Source: Bacteroidota bacterium (lineage in GTDB: Bacteria; Bacteroidota; Bacteroidia; Cytophagales; Cyclobacteriaceae). Taken from it: a stretch of 64,000 nt of DNA. The notes beneath the pieces were generated by a model. That model worked only from the letters and a program-made list of their open reading frames with translations, did not search any database and was not told the origin of the DNA. Below, one piece after another: positions 29,021 to 37,727 of this stretch; positions within the stretch are counted from its first letter, which is position 1; each line of letters opens with the position of its first letter. The position numbers were made by a program, and so were the translations under genes. The stretch lies in assembly GCA_018267275.1 (NCBI GenBank), contig JAFDYV010000004.1, positions 1-64,000 on the forward strand, in the 5' to 3' direction.

Positions 29021-29717
29021 CCAAAAAGCAAAATACTGCCGGCAACTTACCAAGCACAGGTTTGTTTGTACGCCATCCGCTTACCGACTTTGTTTCAATC
29101 CGTTCGCCAGCTCCTGTAATATCGATTGCAATCGTTAACAGGGTAGATGGCTTGAGGTTACTCAGCAGGTGATCTAAAACTTGATTGTTGCGGTAGGGTG
29201 TTTCGATGATGATTTGGGTTTGGTTCTTCGCTTGCGATTCCCGCTCGAGGTCTTTGATTGTTTTCGAGATTTCTTTTGCTTCAATTGGCAAGTAGCCGTG
29301 GAAGGCAAACTTCTGCCCGTTTAGGCCGCTGGCCATCAACGCCAGTAAAATCGATGAAGGCCCAACCAATGGCACAACCCTTATCCCATGATCATGTGCA
29401 TACTTCACGGCCAGTGATCCCGGGTCGGCCACACCCGGGCAGCCTGACTCAGAAATCACACCCAAATTTTTCCCTTCGTATATCGGTTTCATTAAATCGG
29501 GCAGCAACAGCGTGTTCGTATCCTTGTTGAGAATCTGAAACTCAATTGCTTCAATGCTAGGGTAAATCTTCAACGCACTCAAGTACCTGCGGGCTGTGCG
29601 AATGTCCTCGGCTAAAAAATTGTTAATAGTCAGCAGCGCAGACCTGACCGAAGCCGGAATGACATCTGAACCACCTTCGGAGATGACATTTGGTATCAAG
29701 TACAAAACACCCTTCAC
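29016..29717 (-). CDS. SAM-dependent methyltransferase, tetrapyrrole-methylase fold, RsmI-like (233 aa)
   Basis: SAM-dependent enzyme of the RsmI/CobA fold. ISESGCPGVADPGSLAVKYAHDHGI and VPLVGPSSILLALMASGL near the middle are characteristic of RsmI-type enzymes, which methylate the 2'-OH of C1402 in 16S rRNA. The protein is about 50 residues shorter than E. coli RsmI and its N-terminus reads MKGVLYLIPN rather than the usual GTLYVVATPIGN. It is thus a divergent paralogue and its substrate is uncertain. It starts with GTG, 2 bases after the hydrolase stop, so the two are one operon. Confidence 0.8.
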   Translation of the reverse strand: MKGVLYLIPNVISEGGSDVIPASVRSALLTINNFLAEDIRTARRYLSALKIYPSIEAIEFQILNKDTNTLLLPDLMKPIYEGKNLGVISESGCPGVADPGSLAVKYAHDHGIRVVPLVGPSSILLALMASGLNGQKFAFHGYLPIEAKEISKTIKDLERESQAKNQTQIIIETPYRNNQVLDHLLSNLKPSTLLTIAIDITGAGERIETKSVSGWRTNKPVLGKLPAVFCFLA

Positions 29718-29719
29718 GA

Positions 29720-30478
29720 TTAATTCAAAAAGTTGTTGACTGCCGCCATAAAAGCTTTTGGGTTTTCCGCCTGCACCCAGTGGCCGGTGTCAACAGTTAC
29801 AATCGTTGCTTGCGGAAAATATGAGCGAATATGATCATCATCGCCCGGTTTGAAATAATTGGACCTGGCTCCCTTTATGAACAGCGTTGGTTTTGAGTAT
29901 TCACCTTCAAATTGCATCCCCGCTCCAATTTCTTCAATGTGCTTTTCAATAGCGGGCAGGTTAATTTTCCACACGAACTTACCCTCGCTGTTGCGTGATA
30001 AATTTTTGAGCAGGAACTGACGCACATCTGCTTCATCTACGTACTCTGCAAGAATTGCTTCAGCCTCGTTGCGCGATTGGATACTTTCTAACGGAATGGC
30101 TGTAAGTCCATCTAAAATATGATCGTGATGGATGGGATACGATTTTGGGGCGATGTCGACCACAATAAGTTTCGAAATAGAGTTGGGATTCTTAATGGCA
30201 AAGTTCATGGCCGTTTTACCACCCATTGAGTGGCCGATAACAATGGGATCGACAATGCCTTGTTGATTCAAGAACTCTTCTAAGTCTTGCGCCAAAATTT
30301 TGTAATTAAATTCATCGCTGTGAGGCGATTGACCGTGGTTACGTTGGTCGACCGTATAAACGGAAAACTGCTCTGCAAAGACTTTGGAGAGCGAGTACCA
30401 GTTATCAGATGAGCCAAACAACCCGTGTAAAATTACCAGCGGACGACCTGCCCCCGCTTTTCTAAAGAACAAATTCAT
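29720..30478 (-). CDS. Alpha/beta hydrolase, YbfF/esterase-like (252 aa)
   Basis: Serine hydrolase. The oxyanion turn is in ILHGLFGSSDNW near residue 17, the nucleophile Ser in VIGHSMGGKTAM near 84, and the base His in VDTGHWVQAENP near 230. QRNHGQSPHSD and the DIAPKSYP loop resemble YbfF-type esterases and acyl-CoA thioesterases. The substrate is not deducible. It is the first gene of a two-gene operon with the RsmI-like methylase. TACTTTTG at 30483-30490 (minus strand) ends only 5 bases before its ATG. Confidence 0.88.
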   Translation of the reverse strand: MNLFFRKAGAGRPLVILHGLFGSSDNWYSLSKVFAEQFSVYTVDQRNHGQSPHSDEFNYKILAQDLEEFLNQQGIVDPIVIGHSMGGKTAMNFAIKNPNSISKLIVVDIAPKSYPIHHDHILDGLTAIPLESIQSRNEAEAILAEYVDEADVRQFLLKNLSRNSEGKFVWKINLPAIEKHIEEIGAGMQFEGEYSKPTLFIKGARSNYFKPGDDDHIRSYFPQATIVTVDTGHWVQAENPKAFMAAVNNFLN

Positions 30479-30482
30479 TGTG

Positions 30483-30490
30483 CAAAAGTA
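30483..30490 (-). promoter_or_regulatory. Putative -7 box TACTTTTG for the hydrolase operon
   Basis: Exact TAnnTTTG match, ending 5 bases before the ATG at 30478; predicts a leaderless or near-leaderless transcript. Confidence 0.4.
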
Positions 30491-30532
30491 GTGTTAAACA
30501 ACCCAGTTCTTTTTATCTAAACCCGAAATTCT

Positions 30533-30540
30533 TACCTTTA
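30533..30540 (+). promoter_or_regulatory. Putative -7 box TACCTTTA for the toxin-antitoxin pair
   Basis: One mismatch to TAnnTTTG. It ends 5 bases before the antitoxin ATG at 30545. The same octamer in the same position precedes the marR gene. Confidence 0.35.
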
Positions 30541-30544
30541 AAGT

Positions 30545-30772
30545 ATGAATACATTGGAACTAAAATCTACTATTCACAAATTGGTTGACACAATTGAAAG
30601 CGAACAATTTTTGCAAACTGTTCATGACTTTCTGAAATCACGGCAGACTGACAATGGCGTTTGGTCTTCTTTAACCGCAGAACAAAAAGAAGAAGTTCTC
30701 TTGGCATTTGAAGAATCTGAAAATGAAGATAACTTAATTGACTCTCGATTGCTCTTCAAAAGAAATAAATGA
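30545..30772 (+). CDS. Putative antitoxin of a type II toxin-antitoxin pair (75 aa)
   Basis: Small helical acidic protein that directly precedes, and overlaps by four bases, a RelE/ParE-like toxin gene. Its C-terminal half (SLTAEQKEEVLLAFEESENEDNLID) resembles the disordered, toxin-wrapping tail of antitoxins in Bacteroidota ParE pairs, where 'LT.EQK.E...A..E...' is common. No clear DNA-binding domain is visible in the N-terminal 40 residues. The call rests mainly on the gene order. Confidence 0.7.
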   Translation: MNTLELKSTIHKLVDTIESEQFLQTVHDFLKSRQTDNGVWSSLTAEQKEEVLLAFEESENEDNLIDSRLLFKRNK

Positions 30773-31059
30773 GGGTTTTCTTTACGAAACGAGCCTACAA
30801 AAGTTATTCCCAAATTAAAGATTATATACGCCAAGAATGGAGTGAATCGGTCGTACTGGCATTTGAGCAAAAAACAGTAGACTTTCTCGATATCATTGAG
30901 CAATTTCCAGAAATGGGCATTCTTGAAGTTCCTGAAAAAGGACTTCGCAGTTTTTTGTTGACCTCTCAAACAAGGGTGTTTTATCGAATCAAGGGCAATC
31001 AAATAATCATCTTGACTTTCTTCGATACCAGAAAAAACCCAAAGAAAAAGCCAAGGTAA
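30769..31059 (+). CDS. RelE/ParE-family toxin (96 aa)
   Basis: Compact toxin of the ParE/RelE fold. The pattern is typical: FTKRAYKSYSQIKDYIRQEWSE helices, an internal FPEMGILEVPEKGLRSFLLTSQTRVFYRIKGNQIIILTFFDTRKNP strand set, with 'Y.i....I.il...d.R.nP' at the end. ParE toxins poison gyrase and RelE toxins cleave ribosome-bound mRNA; the family cannot be separated here. The start codon lies in the antitoxin stop (ATGA). lysA starts 31 bases downstream with its own -7 box. Confidence 0.85.
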   Translation: MRVFFTKRAYKSYSQIKDYIRQEWSESVVLAFEQKTVDFLDIIEQFPEMGILEVPEKGLRSFLLTSQTRVFYRIKGNQIIILTFFDTRKNPKKKPR

Positions 31060-31065
31060 ATCGCA

Positions 31066-31073
31066 TATATTTG
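31066..31073 (+). promoter_or_regulatory. Putative -7 box TATATTTG for lysA
   Basis: Exact TAnnTTTG match 17 bases before the lysA ATG. Confidence 0.45.
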
Positions 31074-31090
31074 AGGTTTATTTTTTCGGA

Positions 31091-32323
31091 ATGAACCTCA
31101 TTAACAACCAGTATCAAATCCAAGGCCTGTCGGTGGCTGATATCTGCTCAGAATTTGGAACTCCGCTGTATGTGTACGATGGCGAACGTATCATCAAGCA
31201 GCTGCAGAATTTAAAGAACGCCTTCTCTGAGAATACGGTAAAGGTAAAATATGCAGCCAAAGCGCTGACCAATATTTCCATTCTGAAACTGCTAAAAAAA
31301 CATGGAGCAGGCGTAGACGTAGTTTCACTACAGGAAGCCCACATTGCGCTGGGCGCAGGCTTCACGGCCAATGAAATCATGTTCACGCCCAATTGCGTTG
31401 ATTTTTCTGAAATCGTGCAAGGTGTGGATCTTGGGTTGAACATTAACCTCGACAATCTTTCGGTGTTGGAAAAATTCGGTAAGAAGTACGGCAGCGATTA
31501 CCCGGTTTGCATTCGGTTAAATCCTCACATTTTGGCGGGGGGTAATTATAAAATATCTACCGGTCACGGCAATTCAAAATTTGGCATTTCTGTTTATCAG
31601 CTGCCACAAATCATGCAGTTGGTAGAGCAACATAAAATCAACGTGAACGGATTGCACATCCACACTGGCTCGGAGATTACCGAAACAGATGTTTTTCTGA
31701 AGATGGCCGAAATCCTTTTTGGCGTGGCACGCGATTTTCCAAACCTGAAGTTTATTGACTTCGGAAGCGGGTTTAAAGTGGCTTACAAAGAAGGCGACCA
31801 CGTGACCAACATCTATGATTTGGGTTTGAAACTCGGCAAAGCCTTTAAAGAATTTTATCACAGCTACGGCAAGCAGCTTGAACTGTGGATTGAACCGGGT
31901 AAATATTTAGTGAGTGAGGCGGGTTATCTTTTTGTAAATGCAAATGTGGTGAAAACCACCCCTTCGGTAACTTTTGTAGGGGTGAACTCGGGGCTTAACC
32001 ACCTCATACGCCCCATGATGTATGATGCTTATCACGAGATTGTGAATACCTCTAATCCCACTGGCGATCAAAAAATCTACACAGTGGTGGGCAACATTTG
32101 CGAGACTGATACTTTTGGCGCTGATCGTAAAATGAACGAAGTACGCGAAGGTGATTTGCTCGTGTTGAAAAATGCTGGCGCATACGGTTACTCCATGGCA
32201 TCAAACTATAATTCGCGGTTCAGACCTGCTGAAGTGTTGGTATTGAATGGCAAGGCCCACCTTATCCGAAAGCGCGACACATTAGATGATATTTTGCGCA
32301 ACCAAGTAGCCGTTGAGTTCTGA
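31091..32323 (+). CDS. lysA: Diaminopimelate decarboxylase (410 aa)
   Basis: Last step of lysine biosynthesis: converts meso-diaminopimelate to lysine with PLP in a fold-III barrel. The PLP lysine is in VKYAAKALTN near residue 55. Substrate and cofactor motifs GLHIHTGSEI, FIDFGSGFKV, EPGKYLVSEAGYL and ICETDTFG (the catalytic Cys-Glu region) are all present. It overlaps the next gene by 11 bases, which suggests coupling. Confidence 0.96.
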   Translation: MNLINNQYQIQGLSVADICSEFGTPLYVYDGERIIKQLQNLKNAFSENTVKVKYAAKALTNISILKLLKKHGAGVDVVSLQEAHIALGAGFTANEIMFTPNCVDFSEIVQGVDLGLNINLDNLSVLEKFGKKYGSDYPVCIRLNPHILAGGNYKISTGHGNSKFGISVYQLPQIMQLVEQHKINVNGLHIHTGSEITETDVFLKMAEILFGVARDFPNLKFIDFGSGFKVAYKEGDHVTNIYDLGLKLGKAFKEFYHSYGKQLELWIEPGKYLVSEAGYLFVNANVVKTTPSVTFVGVNSGLNHLIRPMMYDAYHEIVNTSNPTGDQKIYTVVGNICETDTFGADRKMNEVREGDLLVLKNAGAYGYSMASNYNSRFRPAEVLVLNGKAHLIRKRDTLDDILRNQVAVEF

Positions 32324-33563
32324 TAAACAAACAATCGATTTGGCAGTAATCGGGGGCGGGGCTGCTGGCTTCTTCGGGGCTATCAATGCAGCCGCTCTCA
32401 ATCCGAAATTAAGAATTGTTATTCTCGAGAAATCACCCAAGTTGCTGGCCAAGGTGAAGATCTCAGGCGGGGGAAGATGCAACGTAACGCACCATTGTTT
32501 TGAGGCAACGCCCCTCTCGCAGCATTACCCCCGCGGACAAAAGCAACTCAAAAAACTATTCAGAAGTTTTCAGGCTATCGACACGGTTGAGTGGTTTGAG
32601 AAGCGGGGCGTGAAACTAAAAGCAGAAGAAGACGGTCGCATGTTCCCTACGTCAGACGATTCACAAACTGTCATCAATTGCTTTCTGAAGGAATCACAAA
32701 AATTCAACATTGAAATTCTGTTGAATGAAGGTGTGGAAGTAATCACGCCCTTACCACGCGATTTTCAAATTCATACTCGCACTAAAAACATATCTGCCAA
32801 ACAAGTGTTGGTAGCCATCGGTGGCCATCCGCAGTCTTCCGCCTACGAGTTTATTCGCAAATTAGGTCACTCCGTTACACCGCTCGTCCCATCGTTGTTT
32901 ACATTTAATGATACCAGTAAACGCTTTGCTGATTTGATGGGCATTGCGGTAAGCGATGCCACAGTAAAGATTGCCGGTTCAGCATTTTACGAACGCGGCC
33001 CTGTATTGATTACGCACTGGGGCTTGAGCGGTCCAGCTGTGATTAAACTTTCTGCCTGGGCAGCCGAATACCTCCATACAAAACAATACACATTCACAGC
33101 ACTGGTCAATTGGCTGGATGATAAAACAGAAGAAAACACACGCCAATTTTTGCAGGATTGCAAAAGCATGCGCGGCAAACAAAAAATTGTTGGCAACCCA
33201 TTGTTTGGTTTGCCCGCCAGACTTTGGGAAAAATTGGCTTCTGAAAGTGAAATCACCTACGAAAAAATTTGGGCGGATGCTTCCAATAAAGACGTGAACC
33301 GTTTGGTAGAGCAGTTGATTCGATGCCCTTTTCACATCAAAGGTAAAACTACTTTTAAAGAAGAATTTGTCACCTGCGGAGGAGTTGACCTCACAGAAGT
33401 AGATACCGAAACAATGCAAAGCAAAAAATTTCCAAGGCTTTTTTTTGCTGGCGAAGTGTTGAACATCGATGGAGAAACCGGGGGATTTAATTTTCAGGCC
33501 GCCTGGACCACCAGCTTTTTGGCGGCCAAAGCTATTGCTTCGCCTTTGGTAGGCGAACTTTAA
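32313..33563 (+). CDS. HI0933-family FAD-dependent oxidoreductase (416 aa)
   Basis: Flavoprotein of the HI0933/YhiN family (annotated as aminoacetone oxidase or NAD(P)/FAD-dependent oxidoreductase; true substrate unknown). The N-terminal Rossmann motif is AVIGGGAAGFFGAINA and ISGGGRCNVTH follows, then a long insert. The C-terminal motif LFFAGEVLNIDGETGGFNFQAAW is a strong family mark. No ATG precedes the Rossmann strand, so TTG at 32313 is the start and overlaps lysA. Its 3' end overlaps the convergent kinase gene by 32 bases. Confidence 0.92.
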   Translation: MSSDKQTIDLAVIGGGAAGFFGAINAAALNPKLRIVILEKSPKLLAKVKISGGGRCNVTHHCFEATPLSQHYPRGQKQLKKLFRSFQAIDTVEWFEKRGVKLKAEEDGRMFPTSDDSQTVINCFLKESQKFNIEILLNEGVEVITPLPRDFQIHTRTKNISAKQVLVAIGGHPQSSAYEFIRKLGHSVTPLVPSLFTFNDTSKRFADLMGIAVSDATVKIAGSAFYERGPVLITHWGLSGPAVIKLSAWAAEYLHTKQYTFTALVNWLDDKTEENTRQFLQDCKSMRGKQKIVGNPLFGLPARLWEKLASESEITYEKIWADASNKDVNRLVEQLIRCPFHIKGKTTFKEEFVTCGGVDLTEVDTETMQSKKFPRLFFAGEVLNIDGETGGFNFQAAWTTSFLAAKAIASPLVGEL

Positions 33564-34929
33564 AAATACTACCCTTGTCTTTTTCAGATGTGAGTACTAT
33601 TGATCCGCGCAATTTATTGACGGCCTCCTTTACAATATACAAGCCCAGGCCCGTACCGTCTGATTGTGTGGAGGCACGATAGAACATATTGAATATCTTT
33701 TCTTGATGCTGTTTTGCAATGCCCGATCCATTGTCTTCAACTTCGATCACAATCTCGTTTGAAGTTGTATTGAAGCGCACTGCGATAAAAGGATCCGCTT
33801 GCTCATGTTGATGGTACTTTACTGCATTGCCAATCAGGTTACCCAAAATAATTTTGGCTTGATTGTAGTCTGATACAAACTGATGCGAGGGACTTGGCGT
33901 ATATTCTAAGCGAATTTCCTTCGCGCCTTTGTTGAATTTAACGTCTGCAATCACGTCTTGCAGCAACTTGTTGAAATCAATTTGCTCTAATCGTAACTCG
34001 GCCTTTGTACTTCGGGCCAACTGCAAGATGTCACTTATTACCATATCCATTTTATTGACACGGTTCTCCACCATCTCAAAATACTTCAAAGCGGTTTCGT
34101 CAGTGAGTTCTACCTTTGCCAAATTGGTTAGTCCTAAGATCGAAGCAATGGGCGCGCGTAAATCGTGCGAGGTGCTGTACAGGAAACTATCCATTTCGGT
34201 GTTGGCTTTTTGTAGTTTGGCCCGCTCATCTTCGAGCAACCATGCTACCATGCTGATACCAATTATAGAAATGGCTATCAACTCAAGGTGACCAAAGAAA
34301 AATGGAAATCGAAAAGCCGCCCCGAAAAAATTACTAAATACGAATACCGCGTAATACAAATCAACTAAGCCGAGTAATAAAAAACTTCCTGCCAAAAACT
34401 TTTGCCCCAAGCCTCGCGTGAACTGCGGGCTAAAAAAAATCAGCCACCCGGCAACAAAAAATCCAATGGCTACAGCAAGGTTTTTTACTCCAATCCGCAC
34501 AAGATAACGAATCATACCTGCTCCATCCGTTTCGTTTTTAAAAAGTGTAATGCAAAAGGATAGTAACAAAATCAAGGCGGCATACAACAATAACTGATTC
34601 CGTTTTGCAACTCGATTCAAAGCCAACTCAAAACTTCCAAGCAGCACAAGCGCCACATGTGAAAAACAACCAAAAATCGAAACCAAGCTAACCATGAACC
34701 GAACTGTTCCGGATGAATCAGGAATTCCAGAAAAGGTTATCCAAGCCGATGAGAAGGCAAATATGGCAAGGGCAATCCAACTCAAGGCCCAGTTAGCAAG
34801 AAACCTCCGTTGGTAGATTCTTGAAAAATAAAAGAAAACCAAAAACAAAATAATCCCGATAACCCCCTCAGCCACATAGATGGCCACGGTGCGGTAAAGA
34901 ATTTCTTGCTGAGGGGTGATATCGTTCAT
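33532..34929 (-). CDS. Membrane sensor histidine kinase (465 aa)
   Basis: The N-terminal half has about seven hydrophobic helices (residues 10-230), without a clear periplasmic domain. A short coiled linker leads to the kinase core: H-box STSHDLRAPIASI near 255, N-box GNAVKYH, G1 EDNGSGI and G2 GTGLGLYIVKEAV. All catalytic motifs look intact. The response regulator is not adjacent. The ATG at 34929 is chosen because TTG at 34953 adds eight residues in an A/T-rich stretch. It ends inside the neighbouring flavoprotein gene. The signal is unknown. Confidence 0.9.
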   Translation of the reverse strand: MNDITPQQEILYRTVAIYVAEGVIGIILFLVFFYFSRIYQRRFLANWALSWIALAIFAFSSAWITFSGIPDSSGTVRFMVSLVSIFGCFSHVALVLLGSFELALNRVAKRNQLLLYAALILLLSFCITLFKNETDGAGMIRYLVRIGVKNLAVAIGFFVAGWLIFFSPQFTRGLGQKFLAGSFLLLGLVDLYYAVFVFSNFFGAAFRFPFFFGHLELIAISIIGISMVAWLLEDERAKLQKANTEMDSFLYSTSHDLRAPIASILGLTNLAKVELTDETALKYFEMVENRVNKMDMVISDILQLARSTKAELRLEQIDFNKLLQDVIADVKFNKGAKEIRLEYTPSPSHQFVSDYNQAKIILGNLIGNAVKYHQHEQADPFIAVRFNTTSNEIVIEVEDNGSGIAKQHQEKIFNMFYRASTQSDGTGLGLYIVKEAVNKLRGSIVLTSEKDKGSIFKVRLPKAKQ

Positions 34930-35318
34930 TACTGCATAAATAAGCAAGGGCAATCAAATGAAAACGTTAATGTAATATTAAATTGCAATAAGGCAGGAAA
35001 GGACTAAAATGATTACATGTATTATCTGGCATTAAATTGTAAAACTCCTAAAGTTCTTTGGCGTTGTTTAACAAAGAGTTCTGCGGACTTTGCAAGATGT
35101 AAACGCAAAAACGTCACCAAAAAATGACTGGAATACCTAGGTGTAAAGTGATTGAGGGAGCCAGGCGCTTCAGGCCGGCCGGTGCATTGTCAGCTATGAG
35201 ATCTGGGAATCAAAACAATCTGGGCTGGTCGGGACTTTAACATCCTCTCTACTCAGTCGAGCCTTTGTAAAATAAAAAAGTCTTTAACTACGGAGGCGGT
35301 AAACGCAAAATGTTTATC
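34930..35318. other. Gene-free stretch between the kinase and tRNA-Phe
   Basis: No frame above about 40 codons fits a gene. Contents: an A/T-rich half next to the kinase start, then a GC-rich patch with GGCCGGCC at 35172-35179. GTAAACGCAAAA occurs at 35099-35110 and again at 35299-35310, exactly 200 bases apart. No -7 box or strong hairpin was found. It could hold an unrecognised RNA or a decayed element. Confidence 0.4.
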
Positions 35319-35348
35319 AAAAAAAACCCTGACGGCCTGTCAGGGTTT
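35319..35348 (-). terminator. Terminator of tRNA-Phe
   Basis: Stem AAACCCTGAC (35324-35333) with GTCAGGGTTT (35339-35348), 5-base loop; on the minus strand it runs into eight Ts. It lies 13 bases past the tRNA 3' end. Confidence 0.85.
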
Positions 35349-35360
35349 AAGTTATTTGCG

Positions 35361-35433
35361 TGGTGACGGAGGGAATTGAACCCCCGACACAAGGATTTTC
35401 AGTCCTTTGCTCTACCAACTGAGCTACGTCACC
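35361..35433 (-). tRNA. tRNA-Phe (GAA)
   Basis: On the minus strand the 73-base cloverleaf has acceptor GGTGACG/CGTCACC, D arm GCTC...GAGC, anticodon stem AAGGA/TCCTT with loop CTGAAAA (anticodon GAA), and a GGTTCAATTCC-type T arm. The discriminator base is A and no CCA is encoded. A terminator hairpin follows. Confidence 0.97.
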
Positions 35434-35549
35434 GAAAAAATTGCCGTCTGTTTAGCAGACAGGGCGACAAAAGTAATGGAAATCTGTTAATAAGAAAACG
35501 TTCCATTTTTATTTTTGGCCGTTTTCTTTGTCGAAAACGCCTTTATCGA

Positions 35550-35580
35550 TTGTTGCAATGGGGCGGAATAACTAAGTTTG
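35550..35580 (+). promoter_or_regulatory. Promoter of the Fe-S protein operon: TTG-N20-TAAGTTTG
   Basis: TTG at 35550-35552, 20-base spacing, and exact TAAGTTTG at 35573-35580. The ATG at 35590 is only 9 bases past the box. Confidence 0.5.
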
Positions 35581-35589
35581 GATGCTGCT

Positions 35590-36897
35590 ATGATATCTTC
35601 TATTATTTTCATTATCACCCTCGGCATTGCCGGATTCTTCATCCGCAAGCGAGTGATTCGTATCCAAAAAAACATTCAGTTAGGCAAAGTCGATAGGCTG
35701 GATGGGCCTAACAACGAGCGCTGGAAAAACATGCTATTGGTGGCCTTCGGCCAGAAAAAAATGTTCAAACGGCTAACACCCGCATTCTTTCATTTTTTGA
35801 TTTATGCCGGCTTCCTTATCATCAACTTAGAGGTGTTAGAATTTGTAATTGATGGTATCGCGGGCACGCACCGAATTTTTGCACCGTTTTTGGGTGGCTT
35901 TTACAACGTATTAATGAACTTCTTTGAATTTCTTGCAGTGGCGGTACTGGTTTCCTGCATCGTTTTTCTGGTGAGAAGAAATGTGTTGAAGATCGATCGG
36001 TTCCAATCGGCTGAAATGACGCGCTGGCCACGCCTGGATGCCAATCTTATCCTGACCATTGAAATCATTTTGATGATGGCTATTCTCACTATGAATGCCA
36101 GCGACCAACTGCTGCAAACACGAGATAGCCATTATGTTGCCACCGGGCCTTTGTTTTTTAGTGGTTTCTTAACTTCCACACTTCAATCCCTCAACACATC
36201 AACACTTGTATTTGTTGAACGGTTTTGCTGGTGGTTTCATATCGTTGGCATCTTGGCTTTCACAGTTTACATCACCTACTCAAAGCACCTTCATATCTTT
36301 TTTGCCTTCATCAACACCTATCGCGCCAAACTTGAGCCAAAGGGCCATATCAATAACATGCCAGTGGTGACCAAAGAAGTGAAGACAATGTTGGGTTTGC
36401 CCGTTGAAGCAAATACGACTACTGGCGAGCCAGGACGGTTTGGTGCAAAAGATATCAACGACTTGACCCAAACGCAGTTGATGGCCGCTTACTCGTGTAC
36501 TGAGTGCGGGCGCTGCACTTCCGAATGCCCTGCTAACCAAACGGGAAAGAAATTGTCGCCACGCAAGATCATGATGGATGTGCGCGATCGCATGGAAGAT
36601 GTCGGCAACAGTTTAGAAAAGGGCGGCCCCGGGTTAAGTGATGGTAAATTTCTGTTGGGCGATTATATCACCAAGGAAGAAATCAATGCCTGCACCAGCT
36701 GTAATGCCTGTGTAGAGGCATGCCCAGTACTTATAAATCCATTAGAAATCATTTTGGAATTGAGGCGTTACCAGGCCATGGAAGAAAGCAGTTCGCCACA
36801 ACAGTGGAACAGCATGTTTCAAAACATCGAAACCAGTTTCGCGCCTTGGAAATTCCCTGCCAGCGATCGGTTTAACTGGGCAAAAATGAATTCTTAA
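35590..36897 (+). CDS. Membrane (Fe-S)-binding protein, HdrC/GlpC-like fused to NarI-like helices (435 aa)
   Basis: Probable electron-transfer subunit of a membrane oxidoreductase. The N-terminal part has about five helices (to about residue 240) with a His-containing segment, HIVGILAFTVYITYSKHLH, that could hold heme or quinone as in NarI. A soluble part follows with two four-cysteine clusters: CTECGRCTSECP and CTSCNACVEACP. Its start overlaps a -7 box at TTG 35578, so ATG at 35590 is used. The neighbouring CCG-domain gene follows after 20 bases, giving an HdrC-HdrB-like pair. The electron donor is unknown. Confidence 0.85.
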   Translation: MISSIIFIITLGIAGFFIRKRVIRIQKNIQLGKVDRLDGPNNERWKNMLLVAFGQKKMFKRLTPAFFHFLIYAGFLIINLEVLEFVIDGIAGTHRIFAPFLGGFYNVLMNFFEFLAVAVLVSCIVFLVRRNVLKIDRFQSAEMTRWPRLDANLILTIEIILMMAILTMNASDQLLQTRDSHYVATGPLFFSGFLTSTLQSLNTSTLVFVERFCWWFHIVGILAFTVYITYSKHLHIFFAFINTYRAKLEPKGHINNMPVVTKEVKTMLGLPVEANTTTGEPGRFGAKDINDLTQTQLMAAYSCTECGRCTSECPANQTGKKLSPRKIMMDVRDRMEDVGNSLEKGGPGLSDGKFLLGDYITKEEINACTSCNACVEACPVLINPLEIILELRRYQAMEESSSPQQWNSMFQNIETSFAPWKFPASDRFNWAKMNS

Positions 36898-36917
36898 CTC
36901 AATCAGAAATTTTCTTT

Positions 36918-37700
36918 ATGAACATACCAACACTTGCCGATTTGACTGCCAAAGGCGAACAGCCTGAAATTTTATTTTGGGTAGGTTGTGCCGGTTCGTT
37001 TGACGATCGTGCCAAGCGTGTGACGCTGGCTTTTGTAAAAATATTAAATGCCGTAGGCACCAAGTTTGCCGTATTGGGCAATGAAGAAACCTGTACTGGC
37101 GACCCCGCGCGCAGGGCCGGCAACGAATTTCTTTTTCAGATGCAAGCCATGAATAACATTCAACTCATGAATGGTTATGGCGTAAAAAAAATTGTCACGG
37201 CCTGTCCGCACTGTTTCAATACATTAAAAAATGAGTATCCCGAGTTGGGTGGAAATTACGAAGTGATACACCACGCAACCTATCTGCAAGCATTAATCAA
37301 TGAAGGCAAAATCAAAATGCAAGGGGGTGGCTCATTCAAAGGAAGAAAAATCACCTACCACGACAGCTGTTATTTGGGGAGAGCAAATAACATTTACGAA
37401 GCGCCACGCGAGGTATTGCAAGCTTTAGATGCTGACTTGGTAGAAATGAAGCGGTGCCGAACAACCGGCCTATGCTGTGGTGCGGGCGGTGCGCAAATGT
37501 TTAAAGAACCCGAGAATGGAAAGAAAGACATTAACATCGCGCGAACTGAGGAGGCACTGGCAACAGGTGCCACCACCATTGCGGTGGCTTGCCCGTTCTG
37601 TATGACCATGATGACGGATGGAGTGAAGAACAAAGAGAAAGAATCGGCCGTGCAAGTGAAGGATTTGGCTGAACTAGTTGCTGAAGCAAATGGTTTATAA
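36918..37700 (+). CDS. CCG-domain (Fe-S) protein, HdrB-like (260 aa)
   Basis: Two cysteine-rich CCG domains. The first has a CAGSF loop and TACPHCFNTLKNEYPE; the second has THDSCYLGR-type YHDSCYLG, GLCCGAGGAQMF and ACPFCMTMMTDG. These bind a non-cubane Fe-S cluster in heterodisulfide reductase B and in lactate or glycerol-3-phosphate oxidoreductases. It follows the membrane Fe-S protein by 20 bases, so the two form a membrane oxidoreductase. In Bacteroidota such pairs are often tied to electron-transfer flavoprotein or acyl-CoA oxidation; none is adjacent here, so this is inference. Confidence 0.86.
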   Translation: MNIPTLADLTAKGEQPEILFWVGCAGSFDDRAKRVTLAFVKILNAVGTKFAVLGNEETCTGDPARRAGNEFLFQMQAMNNIQLMNGYGVKKIVTACPHCFNTLKNEYPELGGNYEVIHHATYLQALINEGKIKMQGGGSFKGRKITYHDSCYLGRANNIYEAPREVLQALDADLVEMKRCRTTGLCCGAGGAQMFKEPENGKKDINIARTEEALATGATTIAVACPFCMTMMTDGVKNKEKESAVQVKDLAELVAEANGL

Positions 37701-37727
37701 GGAGATGTTGTAACCGAATTGAAGCAA

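Noticed and set aside
35376..35696. Plus-strand frame across the tRNA and Fe-S start
   Set aside because: It runs through tRNA-Phe and the promoter of the Fe-S gene and has no recognisable motif.
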